From: Rossellomorea aquimaris
GTDB lineage: Bacteria; Bacillota; Bacilli; Bacillales; Bacillaceae_B
Length of the DNA: 64,000 bases
Direction of reading: 5' to 3'
NCBI RefSeq assembly: GCF_035590735.1
Contig: NZ_CP141595.1
Coordinates: forward strand, 1,645,001 to 1,709,000
Under the pieces are notes generated by a model. The model did not search any database, had not been told where the DNA came from, and saw only the letters and a list, made by a program, of their open reading frames with translations. This document shows positions 34,254 through 43,682 of this stretch, piece by piece (positions within the stretch are counted from its first letter, which is position 1; every line of letters starts with the position of its first letter). The position numbers were made by a program, and so were the translations under genes.

Positions 34254-35329
34254 AAAATGGGATCATTATGGAAATTAAACGTGATATCCTCGTTATGATG
34301 ACGTCAGAAGGGGAATTTCTGACGGGAAGAAGGCAGCCCGATCAACATTATACAATAGGAGAAGAAATTCCATTCTTTCCTTTACATCATGAATCTGCTA
34401 TGGCCAAACCATTTTTTAAATGGAATTGGAAAGTATCGACTGCATTATTAACAACCATAATCATCATCCTCACCCTGTTTTCAAGTGGTTTCTTACAGAA
34501 TAATCAGGCATATGCCTATGTGTCTGTCGATATCAACCCAAGTATGGAATTGACACTTAATGAAAAACAACAGGTGATAAAGATTACCCCTTACAATCAA
34601 GATGCTAAAGTGCTTCTAGAAGAGTTGGGCGGCTGGGAAAACATGGATGTAAGTGAAGTCACAGAGGAAATCTTCCTCTTATGTGAAGAAATGGGATACT
34701 TAAAAGAGAATCAGAATGTTCTTATCACCTCTTCATTTATTGAGGACTCAAATGGTGAGCGTGAAGATGATTTGGTTGCTGAAATAAATAAGTTTGTTCA
34801 AGAATACAGCACCGACCACAACATGAACATTACGGTGAAAGAAACATCACAGGAAATGAGAGAAGAAGCTTCTGATAAAGGAATGACTGCCGGCTCTTTA
34901 TTACAGGAAACTGAAGAAGCTGATACACCGAAACCAGCAGGGAATCCTAAAGAAGATAGTAAAGACCAAGATGTGCTCAATGAGGGAATGAAGAAAGAGG
35001 AGAATTCAAAGGTTGAGAATCACAATGTGAAGTTACCATCTGAAGAGAAGAAGCAGAAACCAGCGAAACCTGAGAACCATCCAAAAAATAATAAACCCCT
35101 TCCAAATGAAAATAAGCCTCAAGAAAAACCTGCACAATCCCAGGACAAAGGCAATTCCTCTGACCACCACAAAAGGAATGAGTCCAATGGGAGACACAAT
35201 GGTTCTTCTAAACAGGGTGATAAAGATCAATCAAGAGGCAATGAAAACCGTAATAATCACGAAAAGAATAACAATGAAAAGAAAAATGATCATCAAGAAA
35301 GAAAAGAGAATAAAAAAGATAGAGACTAA
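34250..35329 (+). CDS. rsgI: Anti-sigma-I factor RsgI
   Basis: This 359-residue single-pass membrane anti-sigma factor controls SigI. The N-terminal RsgI_N domain (1-50, IIMEIKRDILVMMTSEGEFLTG) faces the cytoplasm. One transmembrane helix lies at about 65-85. The conserved periplasmic-side segment YAYVSVDINPSMELTLN begins near 87 and continues as the RsgI domain to about 200. The remainder (about 215-359) is a low-complexity K/N/P/Q/E-rich tail with KP and NK repeats, expected to contact wall or extracellular ligands. The length is close to the B. subtilis protein. Confidence 0.92.
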   Translation: MKNGIIMEIKRDILVMMTSEGEFLTGRRQPDQHYTIGEEIPFFPLHHESAMAKPFFKWNWKVSTALLTTIIIILTLFSSGFLQNNQAYAYVSVDINPSMELTLNEKQQVIKITPYNQDAKVLLEELGGWENMDVSEVTEEIFLLCEEMGYLKENQNVLITSSFIEDSNGEREDDLVAEINKFVQEYSTDHNMNITVKETSQEMREEASDKGMTAGSLLQETEEADTPKPAGNPKEDSKDQDVLNEGMKKEENSKVENHNVKLPSEEKKQKPAKPENHPKNNKPLPNENKPQEKPAQSQDKGNSSDHHKRNESNGRHNGSSKQGDKDQSRGNENRNNHEKNNNEKKNDHQERKENKKDRD

Positions 35330-35335
35330 TAAACA

Positions 35336-35371
35336 GCGGCCCATTTATTAAATGGGTCGTTCTCATTTTTA
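35336..35371 (+). terminator. Terminator of sigI-rsgI
   Basis: GGCCCATTTA pairs with TAAATGGGTC with almost no loop, followed by a T-rich run. Confidence 0.7.
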
Positions 35372-35372
35372 A

Positions 35373-35397
35373 GGGTAGCTGGTGAATCCAGCTACCC
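35373..35397 (-). terminator. Hairpin after sspD
   Basis: GGGTAGCTGG pairs perfectly with CCAGCTACCC around 5 bases. On the minus strand it is followed by a weak TTAAAAA, so termination is plausible but not strong. Confidence 0.5.
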
Positions 35398-35407
35398 CAA
35401 GCCAAAA

Positions 35408-35608
35408 TTATTTAGTTTGTTGTCCGGAAAGTTGAGATTGAGCTTGTTTAACCAGTCGTTTTGTAATCTCTCCTCCAACGGATCCGTTAGAGCGAGCTAC
35501 TGTATCTGATCCGAGTGTCACACCAAACTCTTGAGCGATTTCATATTTCACTTGATCAAGGTATTGTTCAACACCAGGAACGAGTAATTTATTACTGCTT
35601 CTAGCCAT
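35408..35608 (-). CDS. sspD: Alpha/beta-type small acid-soluble spore protein
   Basis: This 66-residue DNA-binding protein saturates and protects spore DNA and is degraded at germination. The GPR protease site is visible as EIAQEFGV near residue 28, followed by the conserved [26 protein letters not shown]. The sequence and its position beside rsgI match B. subtilis SspD. AAGGAGG precedes ATG 35608; the upstream in-frame extension is not used. Forespore-specific expression is expected but no promoter was assigned. Confidence 0.95.
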   Translation of the reverse strand: MARSSNKLLVPGVEQYLDQVKYEIAQEFGVTLGSDTVARSNGSVGGEITKRLVKQAQSQLSGQQTK

Positions 35609-35871
35609 GGTTGTTTCCTCCTTAGTAGTAGACTTGAAACAATGATGTTTCTGTAGTACTATTATTTGTCTTAATTCTTCGAACATGAATGGTAATATTT
35701 CGCCGAAATTGTATAGTTTGTATGGGAGGAAATATCACGGATACTTGGTGGTTTAAGCTTCTTTCCTTAAAGAAAGAATAAACATATAGGAAATTACCCA
35801 TTTTTCCTTTCATTCTTCGTACATATTCATTAAGATAGAAAAGGAAATAACCTTGAAAGGGAAATACATAT

Positions 35872-37224
35872 ATGTGGTATAAACTTAGATTAAACTTGAA
35901 TAAATTGACTCCGGCTCAAGTCATTGTGACCTTCTATCTTATCGCTGTGACTGTGGCAACGATTCTTTTGAGCTTACCATTTGCCCATAAACCCGGGGCA
36001 GAGTGGAGTTTTATTGATGCTATTTTCACTTCCGTCAGTGCCGTGAGCGTAACCGGTTTGACGGTTGTTAGTACTGCGGATACGTTTAACACAGTAGGAA
36101 TTTTCTTACTGATATTTGTTTTACAGTTCGGTGGAATTGGAATCATGACTCTTGGAACTTTTTTCTGGCTCCTGGTAGGAAAGAAAATTGGTTTGAAAGA
36201 ACGACGATTGATTATGATGGATCAAAATCAATCCAACTTGTCAGGTCTTGTTCATCTATTAAAACAAATATTATTACTCATCATTGTGATTGAATTAGTC
36301 GGTGCGTTTATATTAGGGGTCTATTTCCTGAGTTACTATCCAAGCTGGCAGGAAGCATTTACACACGGACTATTTGCCTCGGTAAGTGCTACGACTAACG
36401 CTGGTTTTGATATAACTGGTCAGTCACTCATACCTTTTAAAAATGACTATTTTGTCCAATTCATCACAATCATCTTGCTCACTTTAGGGGCAATTGGATT
36501 TCCGGTATTAATCGAGACAAAAGACTATTTATTGAACAAGCAAAGAAGCAAGCATCATTTCTCACTATTCACTAAAATTACGACCATAACATTCGGTATA
36601 TTATTAATTTTCGGTACGTTGGTTATATGGTTGTTCGAATATGATCGATTCTTTTCAGGTATGACTTGGCATGAATCTTTCTTTTACTCCCTCTTTCAAT
36701 CTTCATCGACGAGGAGTGGAGGTCTTGCGACCATGAATGTAGCAGAGTTTTCAACTCCTACATTACTGGTATTGAGTGCGTTAATGTTCATTGGGGCATC
36801 TCCAAGCTCAGTGGGGGGGGGAATTAGGACAACAACCTTTGCCCTGAATATTTTGTTCTTATTCCACTTCGCCAGGGGAAATAAAACAATCAAGGTTTTT
36901 AGAAGGGAAGTACATGAACAGGACATCATTAAGTCTCTAGTCGTTACGATGGTGGCTGTCCTTATGTGTTTTGTGTCGGTCGTTATCCTGACGATTACAG
37001 AAGATCACAGTCTGATAGAAATAATATTTGAAGTTGCTTCAGCCTTTGGAACCACAGGTTTATCATTGGGAATCACTTCTGATCTTTCTTCAATTGGAAA
37101 GAGCGTGATTATAGCACTCATGTTTATAGGACGTGTCGGCATTCTATCCTTCTTGTTTATGATAGGTGGAAAAGAGAAAACAACCAAATATCATTATCCA
37201 AAGGAAAGAGTCATTATAGGATAA
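35872..37224 (+). CDS. ktrD: Potassium uptake protein KtrD (TrkH family)
   Basis: This 450-residue K+-translocating subunit has four pore repeats. Selectivity-filter-like segments are SVTGLT, TTNAGFD, SSTRSGGLATM and GTTGLSLG. A regulatory RCK partner (KtrC) is needed but not encoded nearby, which together with synteny favours KtrD over KtrB. It acts as a dimer in the cytoplasmic membrane. AAAGGGA precedes the ATG. It is monocistronic, ended by a bidirectional terminator. Confidence 0.9.
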   Translation: MWYKLRLNLNKLTPAQVIVTFYLIAVTVATILLSLPFAHKPGAEWSFIDAIFTSVSAVSVTGLTVVSTADTFNTVGIFLLIFVLQFGGIGIMTLGTFFWLLVGKKIGLKERRLIMMDQNQSNLSGLVHLLKQILLLIIVIELVGAFILGVYFLSYYPSWQEAFTHGLFASVSATTNAGFDITGQSLIPFKNDYFVQFITIILLTLGAIGFPVLIETKDYLLNKQRSKHHFSLFTKITTITFGILLIFGTLVIWLFEYDRFFSGMTWHESFFYSLFQSSSTRSGGLATMNVAEFSTPTLLVLSALMFIGASPSSVGGGIRTTTFALNILFLFHFARGNKTIKVFRREVHEQDIIKSLVVTMVAVLMCFVSVVILTITEDHSLIEIIFEVASAFGTTGLSLGITSDLSSIGKSVIIALMFIGRVGILSFLFMIGGKEKTTKYHYPKERVIIG

Positions 37225-37226
37225 AA

Positions 37227-37252
37227 AAACGATGCATGCGCATCGTTTTTTT
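37227..37252. terminator. Bidirectional intrinsic terminator
   Basis: AAACGATGC and GCATCGTTT form a tight stem around ATGC with T/A flanks, between ktrD and a convergent gene. Confidence 0.85.
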
Positions 37253-37775
37253 ATTTGAGCACAGAATAGGGGACATCAAAGTAAATCCAAAGGAAGAGAA
37301 TGATGGGAAAGGTTATGATCCATCCTACAATAGGGTTTTTATGATGGACAATGAGTACGGTGAACATCATGATATTAAATAGAATATCCCATCCCAAATG
37401 CCAGCCGTTGTGATAAGTCATCATCCCAAGTACATAAGATAAGCCTTCCGTCACACCATAAATAACGGTCCACAATAGTATCCAGGCTAGTTTTCCCCGG
37501 TATGTTGAGGGGAGCCTGCCGATAAAGATGGAAATGGTTGAGGTGTATTGAACAACCATTTTACATAGCGAAATGATCGTATGATTCAGGTTGATGTGGT
37601 CGCCGAATGGTGTAACTGCATGGAATTTCCACATAGAGTAGTCATACAAAAGAAACTGGGAAAGTAGATCTCCAATAATAAAAAACAACAATGTTGGATA
37701 ATATCTGTAAAAATCTTTCCAATTCCCGAATTTCCATCCAAGGAGAGCGTAACAAAATAAGAAGACAAGTATCAT
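37251..37775 (-). CDS. CBO0543-like membrane protein
   Basis: This 174-residue membrane protein has about five to six helices. The pattern YRYYPTLLFFIIGDLLSQFLLYDYSMW and YHNGWHLGWDILFNIMMF matches the small spore-former family annotated as CBO0543. No function is known. The ATG at 37775 has only a weak upstream Shine-Dalgarno. It is an insertion relative to the B. subtilis ktrD-ykrP neighbourhood. Confidence 0.72.
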   Translation of the reverse strand: MILVFLFCYALLGWKFGNWKDFYRYYPTLLFFIIGDLLSQFLLYDYSMWKFHAVTPFGDHINLNHTIISLCKMVVQYTSTISIFIGRLPSTYRGKLAWILLWTVIYGVTEGLSYVLGMMTYHNGWHLGWDILFNIMMFTVLIVHHKNPIVGWIITFPIILFLWIYFDVPYSVLK

Positions 37776-37937
37776 GTTATATCCTCATTTAGCATTTTTG
37801 CATAGTTTTTGGTTAAATGCTTCATTTATTCAGACTTTTTCTTCTAGTAATGGAATACCTTTCGCAGCCTAAACCATATCTTGTGGAATGGAAAGAGTAT
37901 TTGGAGGGGAAAGTAAGGTTACAAAGGAGATGAGTAA

Positions 37938-38099
37938 ATGATGAAACGTAAAGCTCAGTATAATGCTGCTGAAAAGAACAATCAAACACCTTTAAAGAAT
38001 AAACAAGAGGCAGAATTCTCCGCTGAATTCTCACAAGGAGAAGATCCAGCGAAGGGTAAGAATAGAAACTCTTCTAAAGGGATGAAGGGTAGAAGCTGA
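37938..38099 (+). CDS. Small basic protein with EF-x-EF motif (1)
   Basis: This 53-residue hydrophilic, Lys/Asn-rich protein begins at ATG 37938, 8 nt after AAAGGAG. It carries QEAEFSAEFSQGED in its middle, which resembles the GPR protease recognition sequence of small acid-soluble spore proteins. Its stop codon overlaps the next ORF as TGATG. I do not recognise a named family. A spore-core role is inferred from composition, motif and the spore-former context. Confidence 0.65.
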   Translation: MMKRKAQYNAAEKNNQTPLKNKQEAEFSAEFSQGEDPAKGKNRNSSKGMKGRS

Positions 38100-38224
38100 T
38101 GAAGGATAAAAAACAATCTTTCCGTGAAGAGTTTGGTCAGGAATTTGGAGATGTTAATGCGGCTAAGATTTTGGAAGTGACACAAAAACAGCCAAAAACT
38201 AAAGAAGACAAGAAAAAATGTTAA
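38099..38224 (+). CDS. Small basic protein with EF-x-EF motif (2)
   Basis: This 41-residue charged protein overlaps the preceding ORF by one base. Its N-terminal FREEFGQEFGDVNAAK closely mimics the EIAQEFGV protease site of the SspD protein 2.5 kb upstream. The Lys-rich tail ends in a Cys and is encoded inside the left arm of a terminator stem. It appears to be a diverged partner of the preceding protein. The function is unknown. Confidence 0.6.
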   Translation: MKDKKQSFREEFGQEFGDVNAAKILEVTQKQPKTKEDKKKC

Positions 38225-38252
38225 GCGAACCGCTTAACATTTTTTCTTGTCT
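38206..38252. terminator. Bidirectional terminator, 22-bp perfect stem
   Basis: A 22-bp perfect inverted repeat (38206-38227 and 38231-38252) surrounds AAC. It contains the last codons of the small ORF on the left, touches the radical SAM stop codon on the right, and gives T-rich ends in both directions. Confidence 0.9.
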
Positions 38253-39981
38253 ATAGTGAAACAGATTGTCGGCCAAACTCAAATACGGTAGATTGACCTG
38301 TTGCTGGCTCAAAGTAAGCCAATACATATTGATCTTGTCCATCCTTAGACTTAATCGTTTCAAGGAGTGTATGCTTATACAATTCTTTTTCATTTAAGTT
38401 TAGCCGAACGAACGATTCACCTGCGATGGAGGGTTGTGCCAGTAAGGTTTGATAAATAGCAGACCTTTCTTGTTTCGTCATTTCATGTGTCCACCAAGGC
38501 TTTCTTGGTTTGTACTTCTGATTCTCTAAATAATCCAATTTCATTAGGCTTTCAATAATCGAAATGTTGTAGCTTGTTTCTGTATATAAAAACTCATGCA
38601 GTCTTTTAAACAAGTCCTCCAGTTGATGTCCTATTCTTGACCAACCACGGGTTTCCCAGTAGGAGCCGAATAGTTGGAAGAAGTCAAATGGTGTTTCAAA
38701 GCATTCTGTCACCAGATATTCGATGGTCCGGTCCATACGATGATCATTCCAATACTTTTCTAATACATCTTCAACCTGTTTGATTCTGACGATATCATCA
38801 AAGGATAATACATTGTTACCGAGGATCTCATAAGGTGAATGGTCCATGTACGTATATTGATGGTCGTTTGCACGAATCCTTAAGCCCGTACCACGAAGCA
38901 TCTTCAGGAATCCTAATTGAAGTTCCTCTGGACGCAGTTCAAATACATCATTAAAGGTTTTCCGGAATGAATTGTAATCCTCTTCAGGCAGACCGGCAAT
39001 CAAATCCAGATGCTGATCGATCTTTCCGCCATCCTTGACCATCGTAACGGTTCTCGTCAGTTTCGAGTAATTTTGTTTTCTCATCACAAGATCATTCGTT
39101 TCGTCATTTGTTGATTGGATTCCTATTTCAAAGCGAAATAACCCTGCTGGGGCATTTTCGTTCAGGAATTCAATGACTTCCGGTCTCATGATGTCTGCTG
39201 TGATTTCAAATTGAAAGACGGTTCCAGGCAAGTGTTCGTCGATTAGAAATTGAAACATTTCCATGGCGTAGCTTCGGCTGATATTGAACGTACGATCCAC
39301 AAATTTAATGGTTTTTGCACCATTTTTCATTAAGAATCGAATGTCATCTTTTACCTTTTCCCTGTCAAAGTAACGTACACCCACTTCGATCGAAGAGAGA
39401 CAGAATTGACAACGGAATGGGCAGCCTCTGCTTGTCTCGATATATGTCACCCTTTTCCCCAATTGAGGCAGGTCTTCTTGAAAGCGAAACGGTGAAGGTA
39501 CTTCCCTTAAGTCAATTTTATTCTGCTGTGGTTTGATGACCGGCTTTCCATCTTCTAAGTAAGCCACTCCATGGACCTTTGAAAAGTCCCTGTCACCATT
39601 CAGTTCATCCAATAACTGCTTAAAGGATTCTTCCCCTTCACCGATAACGATAAAGTCAACGTCTTCCAACCGCTCCAGCCAGTAGGGAACATCATATGTG
39701 ACTTCCGGACCTCCAAGGACGATGGTTACTTCAGGCAGGATTTTACGAAGGATCTTGATCACTTTGATCGTCTCTTCGATATTCCAAATGTAACAGCTGA
39801 ATCCTATAATATCAGGCTTTTTCGAGAACAAGTCACTAGCGATGTTAAGTGTGGGATCCTTAATGGTGTATTCAGCCAATTCTATCTCATGTTCGGGCTC
39901 TGCAAAAGCCTTCAGACAACGAATGGCCAGATTGGTGTGAATATATTTTGCATTTAACGTACTTAAAACGACTTTCTTCAT
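38251..39981 (-). CDS. B12-binding domain radical SAM protein
   Basis: This 576-residue enzyme has an N-terminal cobalamin-binding Rossmann domain (about 1-140, LGGPEVTYD). A radical SAM core follows, with its cluster motif CPFRCQFC near residue 187. The C-terminal region (about 400-576) fits DUF4080. Cobalamin-dependent radical SAM enzymes typically methylate unactivated carbons or rearrange substrates; the substrate here is unknown. The ATG at 39981 has a plausible AAGGAG upstream. It is monocistronic and absent from the equivalent B. subtilis locus as I remember it. Confidence 0.88.
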   Translation of the reverse strand: MKKVVLSTLNAKYIHTNLAIRCLKAFAEPEHEIELAEYTIKDPTLNIASDLFSKKPDIIGFSCYIWNIEETIKVIKILRKILPEVTIVLGGPEVTYDVPYWLERLEDVDFIVIGEGEESFKQLLDELNGDRDFSKVHGVAYLEDGKPVIKPQQNKIDLREVPSPFRFQEDLPQLGKRVTYIETSRGCPFRCQFCLSSIEVGVRYFDREKVKDDIRFLMKNGAKTIKFVDRTFNISRSYAMEMFQFLIDEHLPGTVFQFEITADIMRPEVIEFLNENAPAGLFRFEIGIQSTNDETNDLVMRKQNYSKLTRTVTMVKDGGKIDQHLDLIAGLPEEDYNSFRKTFNDVFELRPEELQLGFLKMLRGTGLRIRANDHQYTYMDHSPYEILGNNVLSFDDIVRIKQVEDVLEKYWNDHRMDRTIEYLVTECFETPFDFFQLFGSYWETRGWSRIGHQLEDLFKRLHEFLYTETSYNISIIESLMKLDYLENQKYKPRKPWWTHEMTKQERSAIYQTLLAQPSIAGESFVRLNLNEKELYKHTLLETIKSKDGQDQYVLAYFEPATGQSTVFEFGRQSVSL

Positions 39982-40268
39982 AAATAAGCTCCTTTTATAC
40001 TAAGCTCACTTGGTGGACCATGTGAACCATTGTAAACCATATTTTCCAAAATATACGAGTTGTTCGTACATCTAATATAAACAGTACTGATTATCATTTT
40101 ATCTAAGGAAGAGAGAAAGCTCAATGTTTGTCTGGAATGAATTTAAATTTATTGTAACTATTAGAAGGAATTTAAGGAAAAGTTACGAATACTATAATAA
40201 AATAGATAGTTTTTTGAAAATTGTGTAGAAGATGATCGATGTATACCATAAGAGAATAGATACTCATG

Positions 40269-40310
40269 AAAAGGGACTGACCCGTGTCTGCTATTGGGTC
40301 AGCCCTTTCT
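40269..40310 (-). terminator. Intrinsic terminator
   Basis: AAAGGG-CTGACCC pairs with GGGTCAGCCCTTT with one bulge. It lies just after the acyltransferase stop codon. The 290 bp between it and the radical SAM gene start show nothing else. Confidence 0.7.
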
Positions 40311-40318
40311 AGTGAGGT

Positions 40319-41344
40319 TTATCTTGTTTTCATTTCTCTTTTTGATAGAAGTTTCTGGAGTTTGGTTGACTTAAACTCCACTATCGGTTGCGTTATGCTT
40401 GTGAAAAACTTTGTCGAGAAAATCATTGTCAGAACCAATGATACACCGAGTAAGACCAATAAACTCGTAGTGGGATCAATTGTATCCTTCAGCTGGCTTT
40501 CCCGGAATAAGCGGATAAGGAAGCCGTGCAGCAAGTATACATATAGCGTATTTTTGCCCCATTTAGTGAAGAACTGTCTTTTCGTAGGGACAAAGGTAAA
40601 GAAGCTAAAGATCATCACAACATTCAGCAGGTAAACAAATGCCCTGACCGCTAAACTAATGGCGTTGTTCCCTTCAAGGTCTCCATACGGCTTAGAGCCA
40701 AGTAACCATTTATCGGAGAATTCAGGGATGAAATACATTCCTAAAAATACGAGAACAAATAATGTACCTGCCACTATACGTGCTTTACTCGTTTTAAAAT
40801 ATTCGAAGTGCTCCTTTTCCAAATAATAGCCCATCAGGAAAATCGGAAAGAAAACAAATGTTCTGGACAGGCTTAGATAGTTTGAAATCACATCAGCAAA
40901 TCCTACGAGCAGCCCGATGGAAAAAGCGATTGCCAATCCGACGCCGGGCTTGAACTTAAACCACTTGATGAAAACATACAATAATGCGTTCCAACAGAAT
41001 AAGCTGATGAGGAACCATAATGACCAGTGCGGATTAAGGGGATCCACTTCAAATGTTGATTTTTGATAAAGAAAATAGTAGTACACCGTGTAGATCAATT
41101 GAAACACAATGTAAGGAAGTATTAACTTTTTCGCCAGTTTTTGAATATATCCCTTTTTATAAAATCCTTTTGCGAAAAACCCCGCCACAAGAATGAAGGC
41201 TGGCATGTGGAAGGTGTAGATCGTTTTGTACAGAGAAAGGATAAATGGATCGCTTTCTATATAGGACCGGATCAAATGTCCAAATACAACCAGGAAGATC
41301 AAAATGAATTTGGCATTGTCGAAGTAATAGTCACGCTGTTTCAT
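40319..41344 (-). CDS. ykrP: Membrane acyltransferase family 3 protein
   Basis: This 341-residue membrane O-acyltransferase-like protein has about ten helices. The family start FDNAKFILIFLVVFGHLI and the following FHMPAFILVAGFFAKGF match acyltransferase_3 (OatA/NodX-like) enzymes, which acylate sugars or polymers. There is no extracellular SGNH domain. It resembles B. subtilis YkrP and occupies the same place beside kinE. The acceptor is unknown. Confidence 0.82.
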   Translation of the reverse strand: MKQRDYYFDNAKFILIFLVVFGHLIRSYIESDPFILSLYKTIYTFHMPAFILVAGFFAKGFYKKGYIQKLAKKLILPYIVFQLIYTVYYYFLYQKSTFEVDPLNPHWSLWFLISLFCWNALLYVFIKWFKFKPGVGLAIAFSIGLLVGFADVISNYLSLSRTFVFFPIFLMGYYLEKEHFEYFKTSKARIVAGTLFVLVFLGMYFIPEFSDKWLLGSKPYGDLEGNNAISLAVRAFVYLLNVVMIFSFFTFVPTKRQFFTKWGKNTLYVYLLHGFLIRLFRESQLKDTIDPTTSLLVLLGVSLVLTMIFSTKFFTSITQPIVEFKSTKLQKLLSKREMKTR

Positions 41345-41514
41345 ATCTTCACCATCTCTTAGAATAGATTTATCCTAATTCATTCTTACCCTAGGATACA
41401 ATGAGTAAAACATGAATTTCACTGTTAATTATCACCAAAAGCATGGGAAGCTATGCGAACTCTATAATGACCTGAGCCAATAGTCGTCTTTTAAAATAAT
41501 AGGGGGATGAGGAA

Positions 41515-43668
41515 ATGACTAATAGTAGTGAATTGCAGAAAGAGCTGAATAAGGAAGAATGTCATCCCGTCGATAGGGAAATATGCTTAGCATCACCCAT
41601 GCCGATGTTCGTGATCAATAAAGAGTTGAAAATTGTCTTTGCCAATGGAGAAGCATGTGAAACTCTACAGACCGTGAAAGAAAGGATTGTAGGCACACTG
41701 TTCAGTAACTTTTTTTCTTCTGTTCCGGCCCCGATTGTTGCTCATTATAAGGAAGTAATGGAAACAGGAAAGAACCTTGAAGATGAAACCCTAATGAATA
41801 TTAGTGATAAGAAAATCATCCATATTGAACTATTGCTTAAAAAATCGACCATTTCTCCTAATGCCTATCTGTATTTCAAAGATGTAACGGCACTAAAGGA
41901 AAAAGAGCGAAAAGATCATATGAATGTCCATTTGTTATCGAATATTTTTCAAAATGCATCAGAAGGAATCGTTCTCTTTGATATAGAAGGAAATATTAAC
42001 GACGTGAATCAGGCATTCAGTTCACAAGTCGGATTGGAAAAGGATGAGATCACAAACAGGAACATAAGCTCATTCATCCCTGAAAGTGCGCATTATAAGG
42101 TTGAAAAGATAAAAGAACTGATTTCTCAAAACAAAAAAGCCCGTGGGGAAATTCCAATAAAAAAATCACACAGCATTTCAATTGTGGAATTTACGACAAG
42201 TCCGTATGTGCATCACAAGCTTCATATGGCCATCCTTAGGGATGTAACCGAGAAGAGGCAAATGGAGATACAATTAAAACGAAACGAAGAATTGTTTAAA
42301 GGTTTATTTGAAGAAGCGATTGATGCGATCGTGTTATGGGATCAGGATGGCAGGGTACTTAAAGCGAACTCTTCTGCCCTGAAGATCTTTGAATGCTCCC
42401 TTTCAGAGCTTCTTTCGAAGAGGATAAGGGATTTTGTATATCCCCTTGAAAGCCAAAAGTTTGATTTAGTCATGGAACAGTTAAACAGAAGCGGTGCAGT
42501 AAGGGATGAAGTATTGTTTCTAATGCCCAACAACCAGTTGAAGCATTTGGAATTCACCTCTAAGCTTCATTCCGTTGATGGGTATAACATGACGATCTTC
42601 AGGAATGTCAGTGAGCGTTATCAAATGGAAAAGGAACTACGGGAAAGCGAGGAGAGGTTCAGGAAGATTTTCGAAGGTTCACTGGACGGACTGATTCTTA
42701 CCAATCACAATTATGTTGTCGTGGATGCAAATCCTGAAGTGAGTAGGATCATTGGTATCGAGAAAGATCACTTAATAGGTAAAGATGTACGTGAAATATT
42801 GAATATAGATCCCGGTGAAGAATCATATGATGAATACTTACAACAATTGAAAGAAGACGGGCAGGCGACGTTTCTACAAACGTTGACTTCTCATAGGGAG
42901 AAGCTTCAATACATTGAACTGTCATCCAAATACAATTTACTCTCTAATTTAAATCTAACGATCATTCGTGACATCACGGAACAAATAGAAATGCAAGAGC
43001 AGTTGAGAAAGTCAGATACATTGAGTGTAGTAGGGGAGCTTGCTGCAGGGATTGCCCATGAAATCAGAAATCCAATGACCGCCCTAAAAGGCTTTATTCA
43101 ATTGTTGGAAAATAGTGTGGGTCAAGATCATGAGATGTATTTTAATGTAATTACTTCTGAGTTTCAGCGTATTGAATCCATCATTACCGAGTTTCTAGTA
43201 TTAGCAAAGCCACAGGCGATTCAATATCAAGAAACGAATTTAATCAGGATCATGAAAGATACCGTTGAACTATTAAGTGCTCAGGCAGTCATGCATAACG
43301 TGCAGTATGAGGAGAGTTACCAAGCGGACCTCCCAACCATCATAGCAGAGCCCAATCAGTTAAAGCAGGTATTCATTAATGTCATCAAGAATGCGATTGA
43401 AGTCATGACGGATGGAGGATTCATTTCCATCGGAATTCAAGAAGCGGATGATGAAATGATTCACATTCGTATAAAAGACCAGGGTGGCGGGATTTCAAAG
43501 GATAAAATTAAAAAGCTTGGTGAACCTTTTTACACAACGAAGGAACGGGGAACTGGACTTGGTCTGATGGTAAGCTTTAAAATTATAAAAGAGCATAAAG
43601 GAAGCGTTCAGGTTGAAAGTATCGTTGGAGAAGGAACCATTTTCCACATCTATCTCCCTAAATCGTAA
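41515..43668 (+). CDS. kinE: PAS-domain sporulation histidine kinase, KinE-like
   Basis: This 717-residue soluble kinase has about four PAS domains (roughly 25-130, 140-250, 260-375, 380-500). A HisKA domain follows with phospho-acceptor His515 in GIAHEIRNP, then a HATPase domain with NVIKNAIE (N box), DQGGGI and GTGLGLMVSF (G boxes). No transmembrane helix or adjacent response regulator is present, as for Bacillus phosphorelay kinases that feed Spo0F. Length (KinE is about 738) and position beside ykrP and ogt support KinE. ATG 41515 follows GGGGGATGAGG. The PAS signal is unknown. Confidence 0.85.
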   Translation: MTNSSELQKELNKEECHPVDREICLASPMPMFVINKELKIVFANGEACETLQTVKERIVGTLFSNFFSSVPAPIVAHYKEVMETGKNLEDETLMNISDKKIIHIELLLKKSTISPNAYLYFKDVTALKEKERKDHMNVHLLSNIFQNASEGIVLFDIEGNINDVNQAFSSQVGLEKDEITNRNISSFIPESAHYKVEKIKELISQNKKARGEIPIKKSHSISIVEFTTSPYVHHKLHMAILRDVTEKRQMEIQLKRNEELFKGLFEEAIDAIVLWDQDGRVLKANSSALKIFECSLSELLSKRIRDFVYPLESQKFDLVMEQLNRSGAVRDEVLFLMPNNQLKHLEFTSKLHSVDGYNMTIFRNVSERYQMEKELRESEERFRKIFEGSLDGLILTNHNYVVVDANPEVSRIIGIEKDHLIGKDVREILNIDPGEESYDEYLQQLKEDGQATFLQTLTSHREKLQYIELSSKYNLLSNLNLTIIRDITEQIEMQEQLRKSDTLSVVGELAAGIAHEIRNPMTALKGFIQLLENSVGQDHEMYFNVITSEFQRIESIITEFLVLAKPQAIQYQETNLIRIMKDTVELLSAQAVMHNVQYEESYQADLPTIIAEPNQLKQVFINVIKNAIEVMTDGGFISIGIQEADDEMIHIRIKDQGGGISKDKIKKLGEPFYTTKERGTGLGLMVSFKIIKEHKGSVQVESIVGEGTIFHIYLPKS

Positions 43669-43682
43669 AGGAGTCCTGCATA

